DNA from: Marinobacter halotolerans
Lineage (GTDB): Bacteria; Pseudomonadota; Gammaproteobacteria; Pseudomonadales; Oleiphilaceae
Assembly: GCF_008795985.1 (NCBI RefSeq)
Contig: NZ_VMHP01000001.1
Coordinates: 868,001 to 932,000 of the forward strand
Length of the DNA: 64,000 bases
Reading direction: 5' to 3'
Of the stretch, positions 50,586 through 64,000 are shown one piece after another. Each line of letters begins with the position of its first letter. Positions within the stretch are counted from its first letter, which is position 1. Below the pieces are notes generated by a model. That model was not told the origin of the DNA and ran no database searches. It saw nothing but the letters and a program-made list of their open reading frames with translations. A program made the translations under genes and the position numbers.

Positions 50586-52520
50586 TCAGTGCTCGCCAGC
50601 CGGGCGGCCGATGTCAGGCTGACGCCCGTCGTCCGAGCTTTTCGGAGCCGATTCCTGCTCCGGCTGATCAGAGGTCACACCACCTGACGGACCATTGTCA
50701 CCCCAGCCTTTCGGCGGTCTCGGGACACGACCTTCCATGATGTCATCAATCTGGTGACGGTCGATGGTTTCGTACTTCATCAGGGCCTCGGCCATCATAT
50801 CGAGCTTGTCGCGGTTATCGATCAACAGCTGTTTGGCTTTCTCATAGCAGCTGTCGATGATGTCCCGAATTTCCTCATCGATCAGCTGGGCCGTTTCCGG
50901 TGAGTGAGTCGGCGCTTGCGGAGCACCAAAATACCCACCCTGTTCTTCGTTGTCGTACTGCAACGGCCCCAGCTTTTCGGACAGGCCCCACTTGGTCACC
51001 ATGTTACGGGCCAGGCTGGTGGCCCTTTCGATGTCGTTGGAGGCACCGGTGGTCACGCCGTCAACGCCAAGGGTCAGTTCTTCAGCGATACGGCCACCGA
51101 ACAGACTGCAGATCGAGCTGATCAGGAAGCGCTTGCTATGACTATACTTGTCCTCTTCAGGGAGGAACATAGTGACACCCAGCGCACGCCCCCTGGGAAT
51201 GATGCTGACCTTATAGACAGGATCATGTTCTGGGACCAGACGGCCCACGATCGCGTGGCCGGACTCATGATAAGCGGTGTTGCGCTTCTCTTTTTCGCTC
51301 ATGACCATGGACTTGCGCTCGGCGCCCATCATGATCTTGTCTTTGGCGAGCTCAAACTCTTCCATGGAGACCAGGCGCTGGTTACGACGGGCCGCAAACA
51401 GGGCAGCCTCGTTTACCAGGTTTGCCAGATCGGCGCCGGAGAAGCCGGGCGTACCGCGGGCAATCAGCTTTGGCTCAACGCCATCGGCCAGCGGCACTTT
51501 CTTCATGTGTACTTTCAGAATCTGCTCACGGCCGATGATGTCCGGCAGACCAACGACAACCTGACGGTCGAAACGGCCAGGGCGCAGCAGCGCAGGGTCA
51601 AGAACATCCGGGCGGTTGGTGGCCGCGATGACGATAACGCCCTCGTTGCCTTCAAACCCGTCCATTTCCACCAGCAGCGCATTCAGCGTCTGCTCACGCT
51701 CATCATGACCGCCGCCCATACCGTTTCCACGACGGCCGCCAACAGCGTCAATCTCGTCTATGAAGATGATACAGGGGCTCTGCTTCTTGGCCTGCTCGAA
51801 CATATCGCGAACCCGGGAAGCGCCCACGCCCACGAACATCTCGACGAAATCGGAGCCGGAAATGGAAAAGAAGGGCACCTTGGCTTCGCCGGCAATGGCT
51901 TTCGCCAGCAGGGTCTTACCAGTACCGGGCTGACCCACCATCAGCACCCCCTTGGGAATGCTGCCGCCAAGACGCTGGAACTTGCTGGGATCCCGAAGGA
52001 AATCCACCAGCTCCTTGACGTCTTCCTTGGCCTCATCAACACCGGCCACGTCACCGAAGGTGGTCTTGATCTGGTCCTCGCTCATCAGCTTGGCTTTGCT
52101 CTTGCCAAAGGACATGGGGCCTTTGCCGCCGCCACCGCCCTGCATCTGCCGCATGAAGAATACGAACAGCGCAATGATGATCAGTATCGGGAAGGCAGCA
52201 ACCAGCAACTGGGTCCATAACGACTGACGCTCTGGCTCCTTACCGATCACCTCGACGTTGTTGGCCAGCAGATCGTCCATCAGCTTGTTGTCCGACACTT
52301 GCGGACGCACCGTCTGGAACTGCGAGCCATCGCCACGCGTGCCCTGAATTTCAAGTCCGTCGATGGTGACACGGCTTACCTGGCCGTCCTGCACCATTTG
52401 AACGAACTGCGAATAGTTGACCTGCTGGGCATTGGTGGTCGGAGTAAAGTTCTGAAAAACCATCAATAGTACAGCAGCTATAATTAGCCAAAGAACCAGA
52501 TTTTTTGCCATATCGTTCAA
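50586..52520 (-). CDS. ftsH: ATP-dependent zinc metalloprotease FtsH
   Basis: A 644-residue inner-membrane AAA+ protease. Two membrane spans (about 7-25 and 105-125) flank a periplasmic domain. Walker A is GQPGTGKT, Walker [14 protein letters not shown] is [16 protein letters not shown], and the zinc site is HESGH. The start is given as TTG at 52520, with AGGTGA upstream; ATG at 52511 (MAKNLVLW) is the alternative. The C-terminus is Pro/Gly/Ser-rich. Confidence 0.96.
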   Translation of the reverse strand: MNDMAKNLVLWLIIAAVLLMVFQNFTPTTNAQQVNYSQFVQMVQDGQVSRVTIDGLEIQGTRGDGSQFQTVRPQVSDNKLMDDLLANNVEVIGKEPERQSLWTQLLVAAFPILIIIALFVFFMRQMQGGGGGKGPMSFGKSKAKLMSEDQIKTTFGDVAGVDEAKEDVKELVDFLRDPSKFQRLGGSIPKGVLMVGQPGTGKTLLAKAIAGEAKVPFFSISGSDFVEMFVGVGASRVRDMFEQAKKQSPCIIFIDEIDAVGGRRGNGMGGGHDEREQTLNALLVEMDGFEGNEGVIVIAATNRPDVLDPALLRPGRFDRQVVVGLPDIIGREQILKVHMKKVPLADGVEPKLIARGTPGFSGADLANLVNEAALFAARRNQRLVSMEEFELAKDKIMMGAERKSMVMSEKEKRNTAYHESGHAIVGRLVPEHDPVYKVSIIPRGRALGVTMFLPEEDKYSHSKRFLISSICSLFGGRIAEELTLGVDGVTTGASNDIERATSLARNMVTKWGLSEKLGPLQYDNEEQGGYFGAPQAPTHSPETAQLIDEEIRDIIDSCYEKAKQLLIDNRDKLDMMAEALMKYETIDRHQIDDIMEGRVPRPPKGWGDNGPSGGVTSDQPEQESAPKSSDDGRQPDIGRPAGEH

Positions 52521-52632
52521 GGATCATCACCTGTGAATTGAAGAGCCGCTTCGAGAGAAGAAACCCTTTGTTGTCACCATACACCAAATATACGTCTGCT
52601 CACCACAACTGGCCCAACCCTTGGGAAGGACG

Positions 52633-53253
52633 TCAGCCTTTGAATCCCTTACAAACCTGATAGATCTCGCGGGAACGGGCCCGGGACGAATCCGGTTTTC
52701 TGCTAACAACGGTTGTAAAGCTCTTGCGCATCTCAGAAAGCAGGCTTTCAAACCCCTCACCCTGAAACACTTTGGCAGCAAAAACACCACCGGGCTTCAG
52801 TACCTGACACGCCATATCCAGCGCCAGTTCCACCAGCCCCATGGCAGTGGGAATATCCACCGCCGCCATACCACTCATATTGGGCGCCATATCTGAAATT
52901 ACAACGTCTGCCTGGCGATCGCCCAGCAAACCAAGCAACTCATCAAGCACTGCCTGCTCGGTGAAATCACCCCGAACGAAGTCCACACCGGCGATGGCGT
53001 CCATTCCCAGTATGTCGCTGGCAATGACAGCACCCTGGTCTCCTACCCGCTCAACGGCGACCTGCGACCAGCCCCCCGGCGCGGCACCCAGATCCACTAC
53101 AACCTGGCCTGGACGGAAGATCCTGTCTTTTTTGTCCAGCTCGATCAGCTTGTAACTCGCCCGGGAACGATAGCCATCCTCCCGCGACTTTTTGACCCAC
53201 ACATCGTCAAAATGTTCCTTGAGCCAGCGGTCACTGGTTTTGGAGCGGGCCAA
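52633..53253 (-). CDS. rlmE: 23S rRNA 2'-O-methyltransferase (U2552)
   Basis: A 206-residue FtsJ/RlmE enzyme. The AdoMet site is [18 protein letters not shown]; the tetrad is visible as K38 area ([11 protein letters not shown]), D in [12 protein letters not shown] in AKVFQGEG and a final E. TTG start at 53253, six bases after AGGAGG. Divergent to yhbY and upstream of ftsH as in Escherichia coli. Confidence 0.95.
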   Translation of the reverse strand: MARSKTSDRWLKEHFDDVWVKKSREDGYRSRASYKLIELDKKDRIFRPGQVVVDLGAAPGGWSQVAVERVGDQGAVIASDILGMDAIAGVDFVRGDFTEQAVLDELLGLLGDRQADVVISDMAPNMSGMAAVDIPTAMGLVELALDMACQVLKPGGVFAAKVFQGEGFESLLSEMRKSFTTVVSRKPDSSRARSREIYQVCKGFKG

Positions 53254-53367
53254 ATGTCACCTCCTGATTGATCTGATACAATTGCAGTTTACCGAATCGG
53301 CAGCGATAAAGCCGCTGACGATTTTTTAATCGCATTCATTGAAAGAACCCATCCAAGAGAGCCCATC

Positions 53368-53688
53368 ATGAGCCTTTCACCGGAACAGCGCCGGGAATAC
53401 CGGGGCATTGCCCATAATCTGAAACCGGTCATTATCGTCGGCGACAAAGGTCTGACCGAAGGGCTGCAGGAAGAGCTTGAGCGTGCGCTGAACGATCATG
53501 AGCTCATCAAGGTCAAGGTGGCAAGCCAGGACCGGGAAGTCCGCCAGGAGGCAATCAACGCACTGTGCGAGGCTTCAGGAGCGGAACTCATCCAGACCAT
53601 CGGCAAGATTGCCGTCATCATGCGCCGGGCCAAGAAGCCCAATCCAAAACTGTCCAACCTGCTGCGCGAGAAAAGCGGGCGGGCATAA
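53368..53688 (+). CDS. yhbY: CRM-domain RNA-binding protein YhbY
   Basis: A 106-residue ribosome-assembly-associated RNA-binding protein. The CRM signature VIIVGDKGLTEGLQEELERAL is clear, followed by HELIKVKVASQDREVR and IGKIAVIMRRAKKPNPKLS. A TTGCAG-17-GATAAA promoter-like pair lies upstream. It converges on greA with a terminator between. Confidence 0.94.
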   Translation: MSLSPEQRREYRGIAHNLKPVIIVGDKGLTEGLQEELERALNDHELIKVKVASQDREVRQEAINALCEASGAELIQTIGKIAVIMRRAKKPNPKLSNLLREKSGRA

Positions 53689-53706
53689 TCCGACGCCTGA
53701 TCAAAC

Positions 53707-53736
53707 AAAAAGCCGGCGGGACACCCGGCCGGCTTT
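53707..53736. terminator. Bidirectional terminator between yhbY and greA
   Basis: AAAAGCCGGC...GCCGGCTTTT stem with inner GGG/CCC and a small loop; A- and T-runs on either side. Confidence 0.88.
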
Positions 53737-53763
53737 TCAGAATGACACACCCGGGCTGCCGCC

Positions 53764-54243
53764 TCAGATGTGCTCCACCTTCTCAATCTCATACTCAACC
53801 GTGCCGGAGGGTATGCGGATAGCAACCACGTCGTCTTCGCTTTTGCCGACCAGCGCCCGGGCAATCGGCGAGGCGATCGACAGTTTTCCCGCCTTGATAT
53901 CCGCCTCATCTTCGCCAACGATCTTGTAGACCACCTGCTCGTCCGTTTCCACGTTCAGCAGATGAACCGTGGTACCAAAAATCACCTTGCCGGTGTTTTC
54001 GATGGTATGCACGTCGATCACCTGGGCCGCCGACAGCTTGCTTTCGATTTCCTGAATACGGCCTTCGATAAAGCTCTGCTGCTCCCGCGCGGCATGGTAT
54101 TCGGCGTTCTCTTTCAGATCGCCGTGCTCGCGGGCATCGGAAATCGCCGCAATCACACGAGGACGGTCTTCGGATTTCAGCTTCTTCAGCTCTGCGCGAA
54201 GGCTCGCTTCGCCTTCGACGGTCATTGGTACTCTGTCAGCCAT
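53764..54243 (-). CDS. greA: Transcript cleavage factor GreA
   Basis: 159 residues, full length. The N-terminal coiled coil has [21 protein letters not shown], with the acidic tip region [25 protein letters not shown]; the C-terminal FKBP-like domain includes [20 protein letters not shown]. The ATG at 54243 is 4 bases after the carB stop, so it is the third gene of carA-carB-greA. A longer in-frame reading into carB is rejected. Confidence 0.96.
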   Translation of the reverse strand: MADRVPMTVEGEASLRAELKKLKSEDRPRVIAAISDAREHGDLKENAEYHAAREQQSFIEGRIQEIESKLSAAQVIDVHTIENTGKVIFGTTVHLLNVETDEQVVYKIVGEDEADIKAGKLSIASPIARALVGKSEDDVVAIRIPSGTVEYEIEKVEHI

Positions 54244-54247
54244 GATA

Positions 54248-57462
<3,215 letters not shown>

Positions 57463-57463
<1 letters not shown>

Positions 57464-58587
57464 CAACGTGCCTCCATCAGGCGGATAAATTCATCAAACA
57501 GTGGCGCCACATCATGGGGACCGGGACTGGCTTCCGGGTGACCCTGAAAACTGTAGGCCGGCTTGTCGGTGCGGCGAATACCCTGCAGCGAGCCATCAAA
57601 CAGCGATTTGTGGGTTGCCACCAGGTTGTCTGGCAAGCTGTCTTCATCAACCGCGAAACCGTGGTTCTGGCTGGTAATCATGACGGTTCCGTCCGCCAGG
57701 TCCTGCACCGGGTGGTTGGCGCCGTGGTGGCCGTGCCCCATCTTTACGGATTTCGCGCCGCTGGCCAGCGCCAGCAACTGATGACCCAGGCAGATGCCGA
57801 ACACCGGGATGTCGGTTTCCAACACTTCACGAATGGCGGTAATGGCGTAATCGCAGGGTTCGGGATCACCCGGGCCATTGGACAGAAAGATGCCGTCCGG
57901 TTTCATCGCCAGCACTTCGGACGCGGGGGTCTGGGCCGGCACGACAGTGATGTCGCAATTGCGCCCAGCCAGCATCCGCAGGATGTTCAGCTTGACGCCA
58001 TAGTCCCATGCCACGACCTTGAACTTTGCTTCGGTTCGTTCGCCGTAACCGTTCTCAATGCTCCACTCGCTCTGGCTCCAGGTCCAGGTTTTGTTGCTGG
58101 TGACCTCTTTTGCCAGGTCCATACCTTTCAGGCCGGGGAAAGCCTTTGCCAGCTCCAGGGCCCGTTCGGCGGTTACGCCCTCGCCCGCAACAACCGCACC
58201 GTTCTGGGAGCCTTTATCCCGCAGAATGCGGGTCAGGCGGCGGGTGTCGATGTCGGCAATGCCGACGATGTTGTTGCGCTGGAGGTAATCTTTCAGGGAA
58301 CCCTTACTGCGCCAGCTGCTGACCATCAGCGGCAGGTCGCGAATCACCAGGCCCGCGGCCTGTACCCGGTCTGACTCAATATCTTCTTCGTTGACGCCGG
58401 TGTTGCCGATGTGCGGGTAGGTGAGGGTTACGATCTGGCGGGAATAGGAGGGGTCGGTCAGGATTTCCTGGTAACCGGTCATGGCGGTATTGAATACCAC
58501 CTCTCCACTGGTCTCCCCTTCAGCTCCGATGGCGGTGCCGTAAAACAGGCTTCCGTCTTCGAGCGCTAGAATGGCTGGTGTACTCAA
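57463..58587 (-). CDS. carA: Carbamoyl-phosphate synthase small subunit
   Basis: A 374-residue glutaminase subunit. The catalytic cysteine is in [12 protein letters not shown]; histidine and glutamate are in the [12 protein letters not shown] segment. The start is taken as TTG at 58587, nine bases after GAGG (58597-58600); an ATG at 58602 would add five residues and has no ribosome binding site. [16 protein letters not shown] then fits the normal N-terminus. It is preceded by a leader with a terminator-like hairpin. Confidence 0.95.
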
Positions 58588-58656
58588 GGCTTGTATCCTC
58601 ATCGAGTGGCGTACAGGTTCGTCACGAACGGGAACGCAAGCGCAAATTCAGGTTGC

Positions 58657-58695
58657 AAAAAAGCGAGACTGAGTGAAAACCCGGTCCCGCTTTTT
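58657..58695 (-). promoter_or_regulatory. Attenuator-like terminator in carA leader
   Basis: On the minus strand AAAAAGCGGGAC pairs with GTCTCGCTTTTT (one G-T pair, 14-base loop) and is followed by six T. It lies between the carA promoter and start codon (about 55 bases before ATG), the position of a transcription attenuator. The signal (pyrimidine, arginine or other) is not visible. Confidence 0.65.
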
Positions 58696-58737
58696 AAAAA
58701 CTTTTCGATGATACGCTTGGTGCAGTTAAACCGCCTT

Positions 58738-58766
58738 ATTGTACGAAATACGGCAGTTTGTGTCCA
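58738..58766 (-). promoter_or_regulatory. carA promoter
   Basis: TGGACA (58761-58766) and TACAAT (58738-58743) with a 17-base spacer on the minus strand. The predicted RNA leader is about 130-145 bases. Confidence 0.65.
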
Positions 58767-58817
58767 CGCTGAATTGGGTTTAACGCCTGGGCCTGGTGGT
58801 GGCCGATACACCGGCAG

Positions 58818-58920
58818 GTGGGCGAGATCTTCTTCCGGGAAACGCTACAAGCAGGTCCATGTGCGCTTGATCTCCGGCCATCCATGGCCTCCGACATTCC
58901 CGGAAGAAGATCTCACCCAC
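58818..58920 (-). repeat. Dispersed hairpin element, copy 2
   Basis: Arms GTGGGCGAGATCTTCTTCC... (58818-58841) and its complement (58897-58920) match over 24 positions with one mismatch. The 55-base loop, read on the minus strand, contains GGCCATGGATGGCCGGAG and GACCTGCTTGTAGCGT, closely matching the loop of the copy at 37658-37757. The arms differ in sequence from copy 1. A GGC/GCC extension continues the stem outward. Confidence 0.8.
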
Positions 58921-58945
58921 CCGCCTCCGAGTTGCCTTCCTGTAG

Positions 58946-58978
58946 GTCGGATTAGCGGCACCAGCCGCGTAATCCGGC
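58946..58978. repeat. REP-like hairpin, copy 2
   Basis: GTCGGATTA-GCGGC-ACCA-GCCGCG-TAATCCGGC, the same outer arms as 26838-26873. It stands directly beside the large hairpin element and 17 bases from the dapB stop. Confidence 0.65.
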
Positions 58979-58995
58979 ACCTCAAGCAAGAAAAC

Positions 58996-60935
<1,940 letters not shown>

Positions 60936-60960
60936 GTTTCAAACCCTGTTTTTAAAACGA

Positions 60961-60990
60961 GGAAAACGCGGGAGCGACCCCGCGTTTTCC
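60961..60990 (-). terminator. Hairpin between dnaK and dnaJ
   Basis: GGAAAACGCGGG / CCCCGCGTTTTCC with a 5-base loop. No long T-run follows on the minus strand, so it likely reduces expression of dnaJ relative to dnaK, or stabilises the upstream RNA. Confidence 0.65.
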
Positions 60991-61012
60991 AACTACCTGA
61001 TGTACTGAGCTT

Positions 61013-62941
61013 TTATCGCTTGTCGTCGTCTTTGACTTCTTCGAACTCAGCGTCCACGGCATCATCGCTCTTGCCGGCTTCGCCCTGAGCTTCTTCAGCT
61101 CCGGCTCCACCTGCCTGTTCGCCCTGATCCGCGTACATCTTCTGGGCCAGCTCGGAAGATGCTTCCGTCAGCTTCTGGGTCTTGGCTTCGATATCTTCCT
61201 TGTCGGACCCGGCCAGCGCCTCTTCGAGCTCCTTGATAGAAGCCTCGATGGACTCTTTCTCGCTGTCGGTCACCTTGTCACCGGCATCTTTCAGGGTCTT
61301 GCGAACGGTGTGGACCATCGCATCGCCCTGGTTGCGGGCCTGAACCAGTTCTTCGAACTTGCGGTCCTCATCGGCGTTGGCTTCAGCGTCCTGGACCATC
61401 TTCTCGATTTCGTCCTCGTTCAGACCTGAAGACGCCTTGATCACGATGGACTGCTCTTTGCCGGTTGCCTTGTCCTTGGCCGCGACGTTGAGAATACCGT
61501 TGGCGTCGATGTCGAAGGTGACTTCAATCTGCGGTGTGCCGCGCGGCGCCGGCGGAATGTCTGCCAGGTCGAAGCGACCCAGTGACTTGTTCTGCGCTGC
61601 CTGTTTGCGCTCGCCCTGAACCACGTGGATGGTTACGGCGGACTGGTTATCATCCGCAGTCGAGAAGGTCTGCGACTTCTTGGTCGGAATCGTGGTGTTC
61701 TTGTCGATCAGCGGTGTAGCCACGCCACCCATGGTTTCGATACCCAGGGTCAGCGGCGTTACGTCCAGAAGCAGAACGTCTTTTACATCGCCGGACAGAA
61801 CGGCTGCCTGAATCGCGGCGCCCATTGCTACGGCTTCGTCCGGGTTCACGTCTTTACGTGCTTCTTTACCGAAGAAGTTCTTCACCTTCTCCTGAACCAT
61901 CGGCATGCGGGTCTGACCGCCGACCAGGATAACCTCGTCGATTTCACCGATCTTGGCACCGGAATCTTCCAGCGCGGTGCGGCACGGCGCCAGACTGCGC
62001 TCGACCAGATCTTCCACCAGCGACTCCAGCTTGGCGCGGGTCACTTTCACATTCATGTGCTTGGGACCGCTGGCATCTGCCGTTACATAGGGCAGATTCA
62101 CGTCAGTCTGCTGGCTGCTGGAAAGCTCGATTTTGGCTTTCTCGGCCGCTTCTTTCAGGCGCTGCATGGCCAGTGAATCGCCGCGCAGGTCAATGCCGCT
62201 GTCTTTCTTGAACTGATCAGCCAGATATTCGATCAGCTTCATGTCGAAGTCTTCACCACCAAGGAACGTGTCACCGTTGGTCGCCAGCACTTCGAACTGG
62301 TGCTCGCCGTCAACATCGGCAATTTCGATGATGGAGATGTCGAAGGTACCACCGCCCAGGTCATATACGGCTACGGTGCGATCGCCGCTTTTCTTGTCCA
62401 GGCCATAGGCAAGGGCAGCTGCAGTCGGCTCGTTGATGATGCGCTTCACATCCAGACCGGCGATCTTGCCCGCGTCTTTGGTGGCCTGACGCTGGCTATC
62501 GTTAAAGTAGGCCGGAACGGTGATGACCGCTTCGGTGACTTTCTCGCCCAGATAATCTTCTGCGGTCTTCTTCATCTTCTTGATGATTTCCGCAGACACC
62601 TGCGGCGGCGCCATCTTCTCGCCCTTCACTTCGACCCACGCATCGCCGTTGTCGGCCTTGGCGATCTTGTAGGGCACCATCTTGATGTCTTTCTGGACCA
62701 CGTCGTCTTCAAAGCGACGACCGATCAGACGCTTGATGGCGTAAAGGGTGTTGTTCGGGTTGGTGACCGCCTGGCGCTTGGCAGATTGCCCTACCAGCGT
62801 TTCACCGTCTTCGGTATACGCCACAATGGACGGGGTCGTGCGATCACCCTCGGCGTTTTCAATAACCTTGACCTTGTCGCCATCCATGATGGCTACACAG
62901 GAGTTTGTCGTTCCCAGGTCGATACCAATAATTTTACTCAT
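61013..62941 (-). CDS. dnaK: Chaperone protein DnaK (Hsp70)
   Basis: 642 residues, full length. ATPase motifs [41 protein letters not shown]; a peptide-binding domain with [14 protein letters not shown] and a charged C-terminal lid ending [11 protein letters not shown]. It is the middle gene of grpE-dnaK-dnaJ. Confidence 0.99.
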   Translation of the reverse strand: MSKIIGIDLGTTNSCVAIMDGDKVKVIENAEGDRTTPSIVAYTEDGETLVGQSAKRQAVTNPNNTLYAIKRLIGRRFEDDVVQKDIKMVPYKIAKADNGDAWVEVKGEKMAPPQVSAEIIKKMKKTAEDYLGEKVTEAVITVPAYFNDSQRQATKDAGKIAGLDVKRIINEPTAAALAYGLDKKSGDRTVAVYDLGGGTFDISIIEIADVDGEHQFEVLATNGDTFLGGEDFDMKLIEYLADQFKKDSGIDLRGDSLAMQRLKEAAEKAKIELSSSQQTDVNLPYVTADASGPKHMNVKVTRAKLESLVEDLVERSLAPCRTALEDSGAKIGEIDEVILVGGQTRMPMVQEKVKNFFGKEARKDVNPDEAVAMGAAIQAAVLSGDVKDVLLLDVTPLTLGIETMGGVATPLIDKNTTIPTKKSQTFSTADDNQSAVTIHVVQGERKQAAQNKSLGRFDLADIPPAPRGTPQIEVTFDIDANGILNVAAKDKATGKEQSIVIKASSGLNEDEIEKMVQDAEANADEDRKFEELVQARNQGDAMVHTVRKTLKDAGDKVTDSEKESIEASIKELEEALAGSDKEDIEAKTQKLTEASSELAQKMYADQGEQAGGAGAEEAQGEAGKSDDAVDAEFEEVKDDDKR

Positions 62942-63061
62942 CTAAACCACTCCAATTCGTCTGTTCAGTTCAATTCCTGCTTGGCCTTAAGCGTTTCCGG
63001 GATTTCTCGGAATTCCGGTGCGCCGCCGTTTAATGGCTATATTGGCGCGTTAGTCAGCTTT

Positions 63062-63664
63062 TCAAGCCTGTTCGTCAACTTTTGGACCATTCTCGGCTTT
63101 TGCAATCACCACCATCGCCGGACGCACCAGGCGATCGTTCAGGGTGTAGCCCTTCTGCACCACGACCACCACGCTGTTGGGCTCGGCATCAGGCGCAGAC
63201 ACCATCGACATGGCTTCGTGCTGCTGGGGGTCAAACGGCTCGCCCACCGGGTCCAGCTGCTTGACGTTGAACTTTTTCAGGCTGTTCATGAAAAGGGTCA
63301 GCGTCATCTCGACGCCTTCGCGAATATTGGCAACCACTTCCCCTGCTTCCTCATGACCCTCGGTGCTTTCCACCGCTTTTTCGAGGCTGTCGGCAACAGG
63401 CAGAAGTTCTTTCACAAACTTTTCCAGCGCGAACTTGTGCGCTTTCTCCACATCAATTTCAGAGCGGCGCCGAACGTTCTGCATTTCGGCCTGGGAGCGA
63501 AGCATCTGCTCCTGATACTCAGCAACCTTGGCCTGAAGCGCTTCCACTTCACTGCCGGCTCCCTTTTTCTCCGCCTCTGCATCGGTTTGATCTTCGGCTG
63601 CGGCTTCCGCCGCTTCGTTCAGCTCTTCGTCAACCTGCTCGTTGCGATTCTCGTCAGCGCTCAT
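63062..63664 (-). CDS. grpE: Nucleotide exchange factor GrpE
   Basis: 200 residues. The N-terminus is acidic (SADENRNEQVDEELNEAAE), followed by the long helix (EALQAKVAEYQEQMLRSQAEMQNVRRRSEID) and the C-terminal beta domain with VGEPFDPQQHEAMS and GYTLNDRLVRPAMVVIA. The ATG at 63664 has AGGAG five bases upstream; longer in-frame reading into the promoter region is rejected. Confidence 0.97.
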   Translation of the reverse strand: MSADENRNEQVDEELNEAAEAAAEDQTDAEAEKKGAGSEVEALQAKVAEYQEQMLRSQAEMQNVRRRSEIDVEKAHKFALEKFVKELLPVADSLEKAVESTEGHEEAGEVVANIREGVEMTLTLFMNSLKKFNVKQLDPVGEPFDPQQHEAMSMVSAPDAEPNSVVVVVQKGYTLNDRLVRPAMVVIAKAENGPKVDEQA

Positions 63665-63759
63665 GGCTACTCCTGAATGTTCAATCGGCGGGCAACCGGC
63701 CCGCCGCAATAACTGTGAACCCTGCGCAAATAGGACAGGGGAAAACCGTTTGCGAACCG

Positions 63760-63787
63760 ATATGGGGCCCCTATCTCTGGTTTCAAC
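63760..63787 (-). promoter_or_regulatory. Heat-shock (sigma-32) promoter of grpE-dnaK-dnaJ
   Basis: On the minus strand GTTGAAA (63781-63787), a 13-base spacer and CCCCATAT (63760-63767) match the sigma-32 consensus CTTGAAA / CCCCATNT with a single mismatch. It stands about 100 bases before grpE. Confidence 0.85.
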
Positions 63788-63826
63788 CTTTAGGAGATTC
63801 ATTCCTTCACAAATTGACCCCTAAAT

Positions 63827-63879
63827 TTGCAAACCTGAAAAACACTGTATATATTCACATGTACTGTATACACGACCAG
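63827..63879 (+). promoter_or_regulatory. recN promoter with two LexA-like boxes
   Basis: TTGCAA (63827-63832) and TATATT (63850-63855) are 17 bases apart. Two SOS-type boxes follow: CTGT-8-ACAT (63845-63860), overlapping the -10, and CTGT-8-CCAG (63864-63879), each one base from CTGT-8-ACAG. Several LexA sites are known before recN in other bacteria. Confidence 0.8.
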
Positions 63880-63907
63880 TAGTTAGCATCGGGCGGAGGT
63901 CAATCAC

Positions 63908-64000
63908 ATGCTCACACAGCTCACCGTATCCAATTACGCCATCGCAGAGCGGGTGGAATTGCAGTTCAACCACGGCATGACCGCACTGACCGGCGAAACC
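63908..64000 (+). CDS. recN: DNA repair protein RecN, N-terminal part
   Basis: Only 31 codons are in the window: MLTQLTVSNYAIAERVELQF and then GMTALTGET, the start of the SMC-like ATPase that leads to Walker A. GGAGG precedes the ATG. SOS control is expected from the two LexA-like boxes. Confidence 0.93.
   Translation, partial: MLTQLTVSNYAIAERVELQFNHGMTALTGET

Noticed and set aside
58599..58811. Open frame in the carA leader whose stop overlaps the ATG at 58602
   Set aside because: It would start inside the promoter without an ATG, and the real carA start is more likely the TTG at 58587.

Overview
The window is ordinary chromosome from a marine-type gammaproteobacterium. The best guess is Marinobacter or a close relative. 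This rests on protein character and gene order (the arrangement folP-glmM-tpiA-secG-tRNA-Leu(GAG)-rimP-nusA-infB-rbfA-truB-rpsO-pnp, grpE-dnaK-dnaJ-dapB-carAB-greA, and a Pseudomonas-like two-subunit arginine succinyltransferase), not on any database search. Composition is moderately GC-rich, non-ATG starts are frequent, and no prophage, insertion sequence, integron or CRISPR array was seen.

Layout. 1-1020: the start of an RND efflux adaptor lipoprotein, diverging from a TetR regulator across a shared palindrome. 1037-7311: an arginine succinyltransferase (AST) catabolic operon astC-aruF-aruG-astD-astB that lacks astE. 7362-10125: an exonuclease/GIY-YIG fusion and a DcaP-like porin. 10257-14664: pyruvate dehydrogenase aceE-aceF. 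15248-20555: a lysine-2,3-aminomutase-like radical SAM enzyme, then a 1276-residue lipoprotein whose ribosome binding site sits inside a long hairpin. 20689-24192: a LuxR-type regulator overlapping an alpha/beta hydrolase, an HNH protein, a small membrane protein and the chaperedoxin CnoX. 24380-28488: a Lon-type protease diverging from cnoX, a MarR regulator and a membrane TPR protein. 28567-33512: a complete branched-chain amino acid ABC importer livKHMGF. 33606-37634: small envelope proteins, a DUF4105 protein and a lipoprotein hydrolase.

The second half (37850-64000) is core information processing, almost all on the minus strand. Read in the direction of transcription it runs grpE-dnaK-dnaJ-dapB, carA-carB-greA, rlmE-ftsH-folP-glmM-tpiA-secG-tRNA-Leu, then rimP-nusA-infB-rbfA-truB-rpsO-pnp; yhbY and the start of recN lie on the plus strand. 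Control elements are readable: a sigma-32-type promoter before grpE, LexA-like boxes before recN, a terminator-like attenuator in the carA leader, a structured leader with two successive terminators before rimP, and rpsO-pnp intergenic hairpins.

The most unusual non-coding signal is a dispersed hairpin element present twice (37658-37757 and 58818-58920, opposite strands). The 54-55 base loop is conserved, while the 23-24 base-pair arms differ in sequence yet stay self-complementary in each copy. No convincing wholly new multi-gene system was found; the most interesting observations are this element and the RNA-level control structures.
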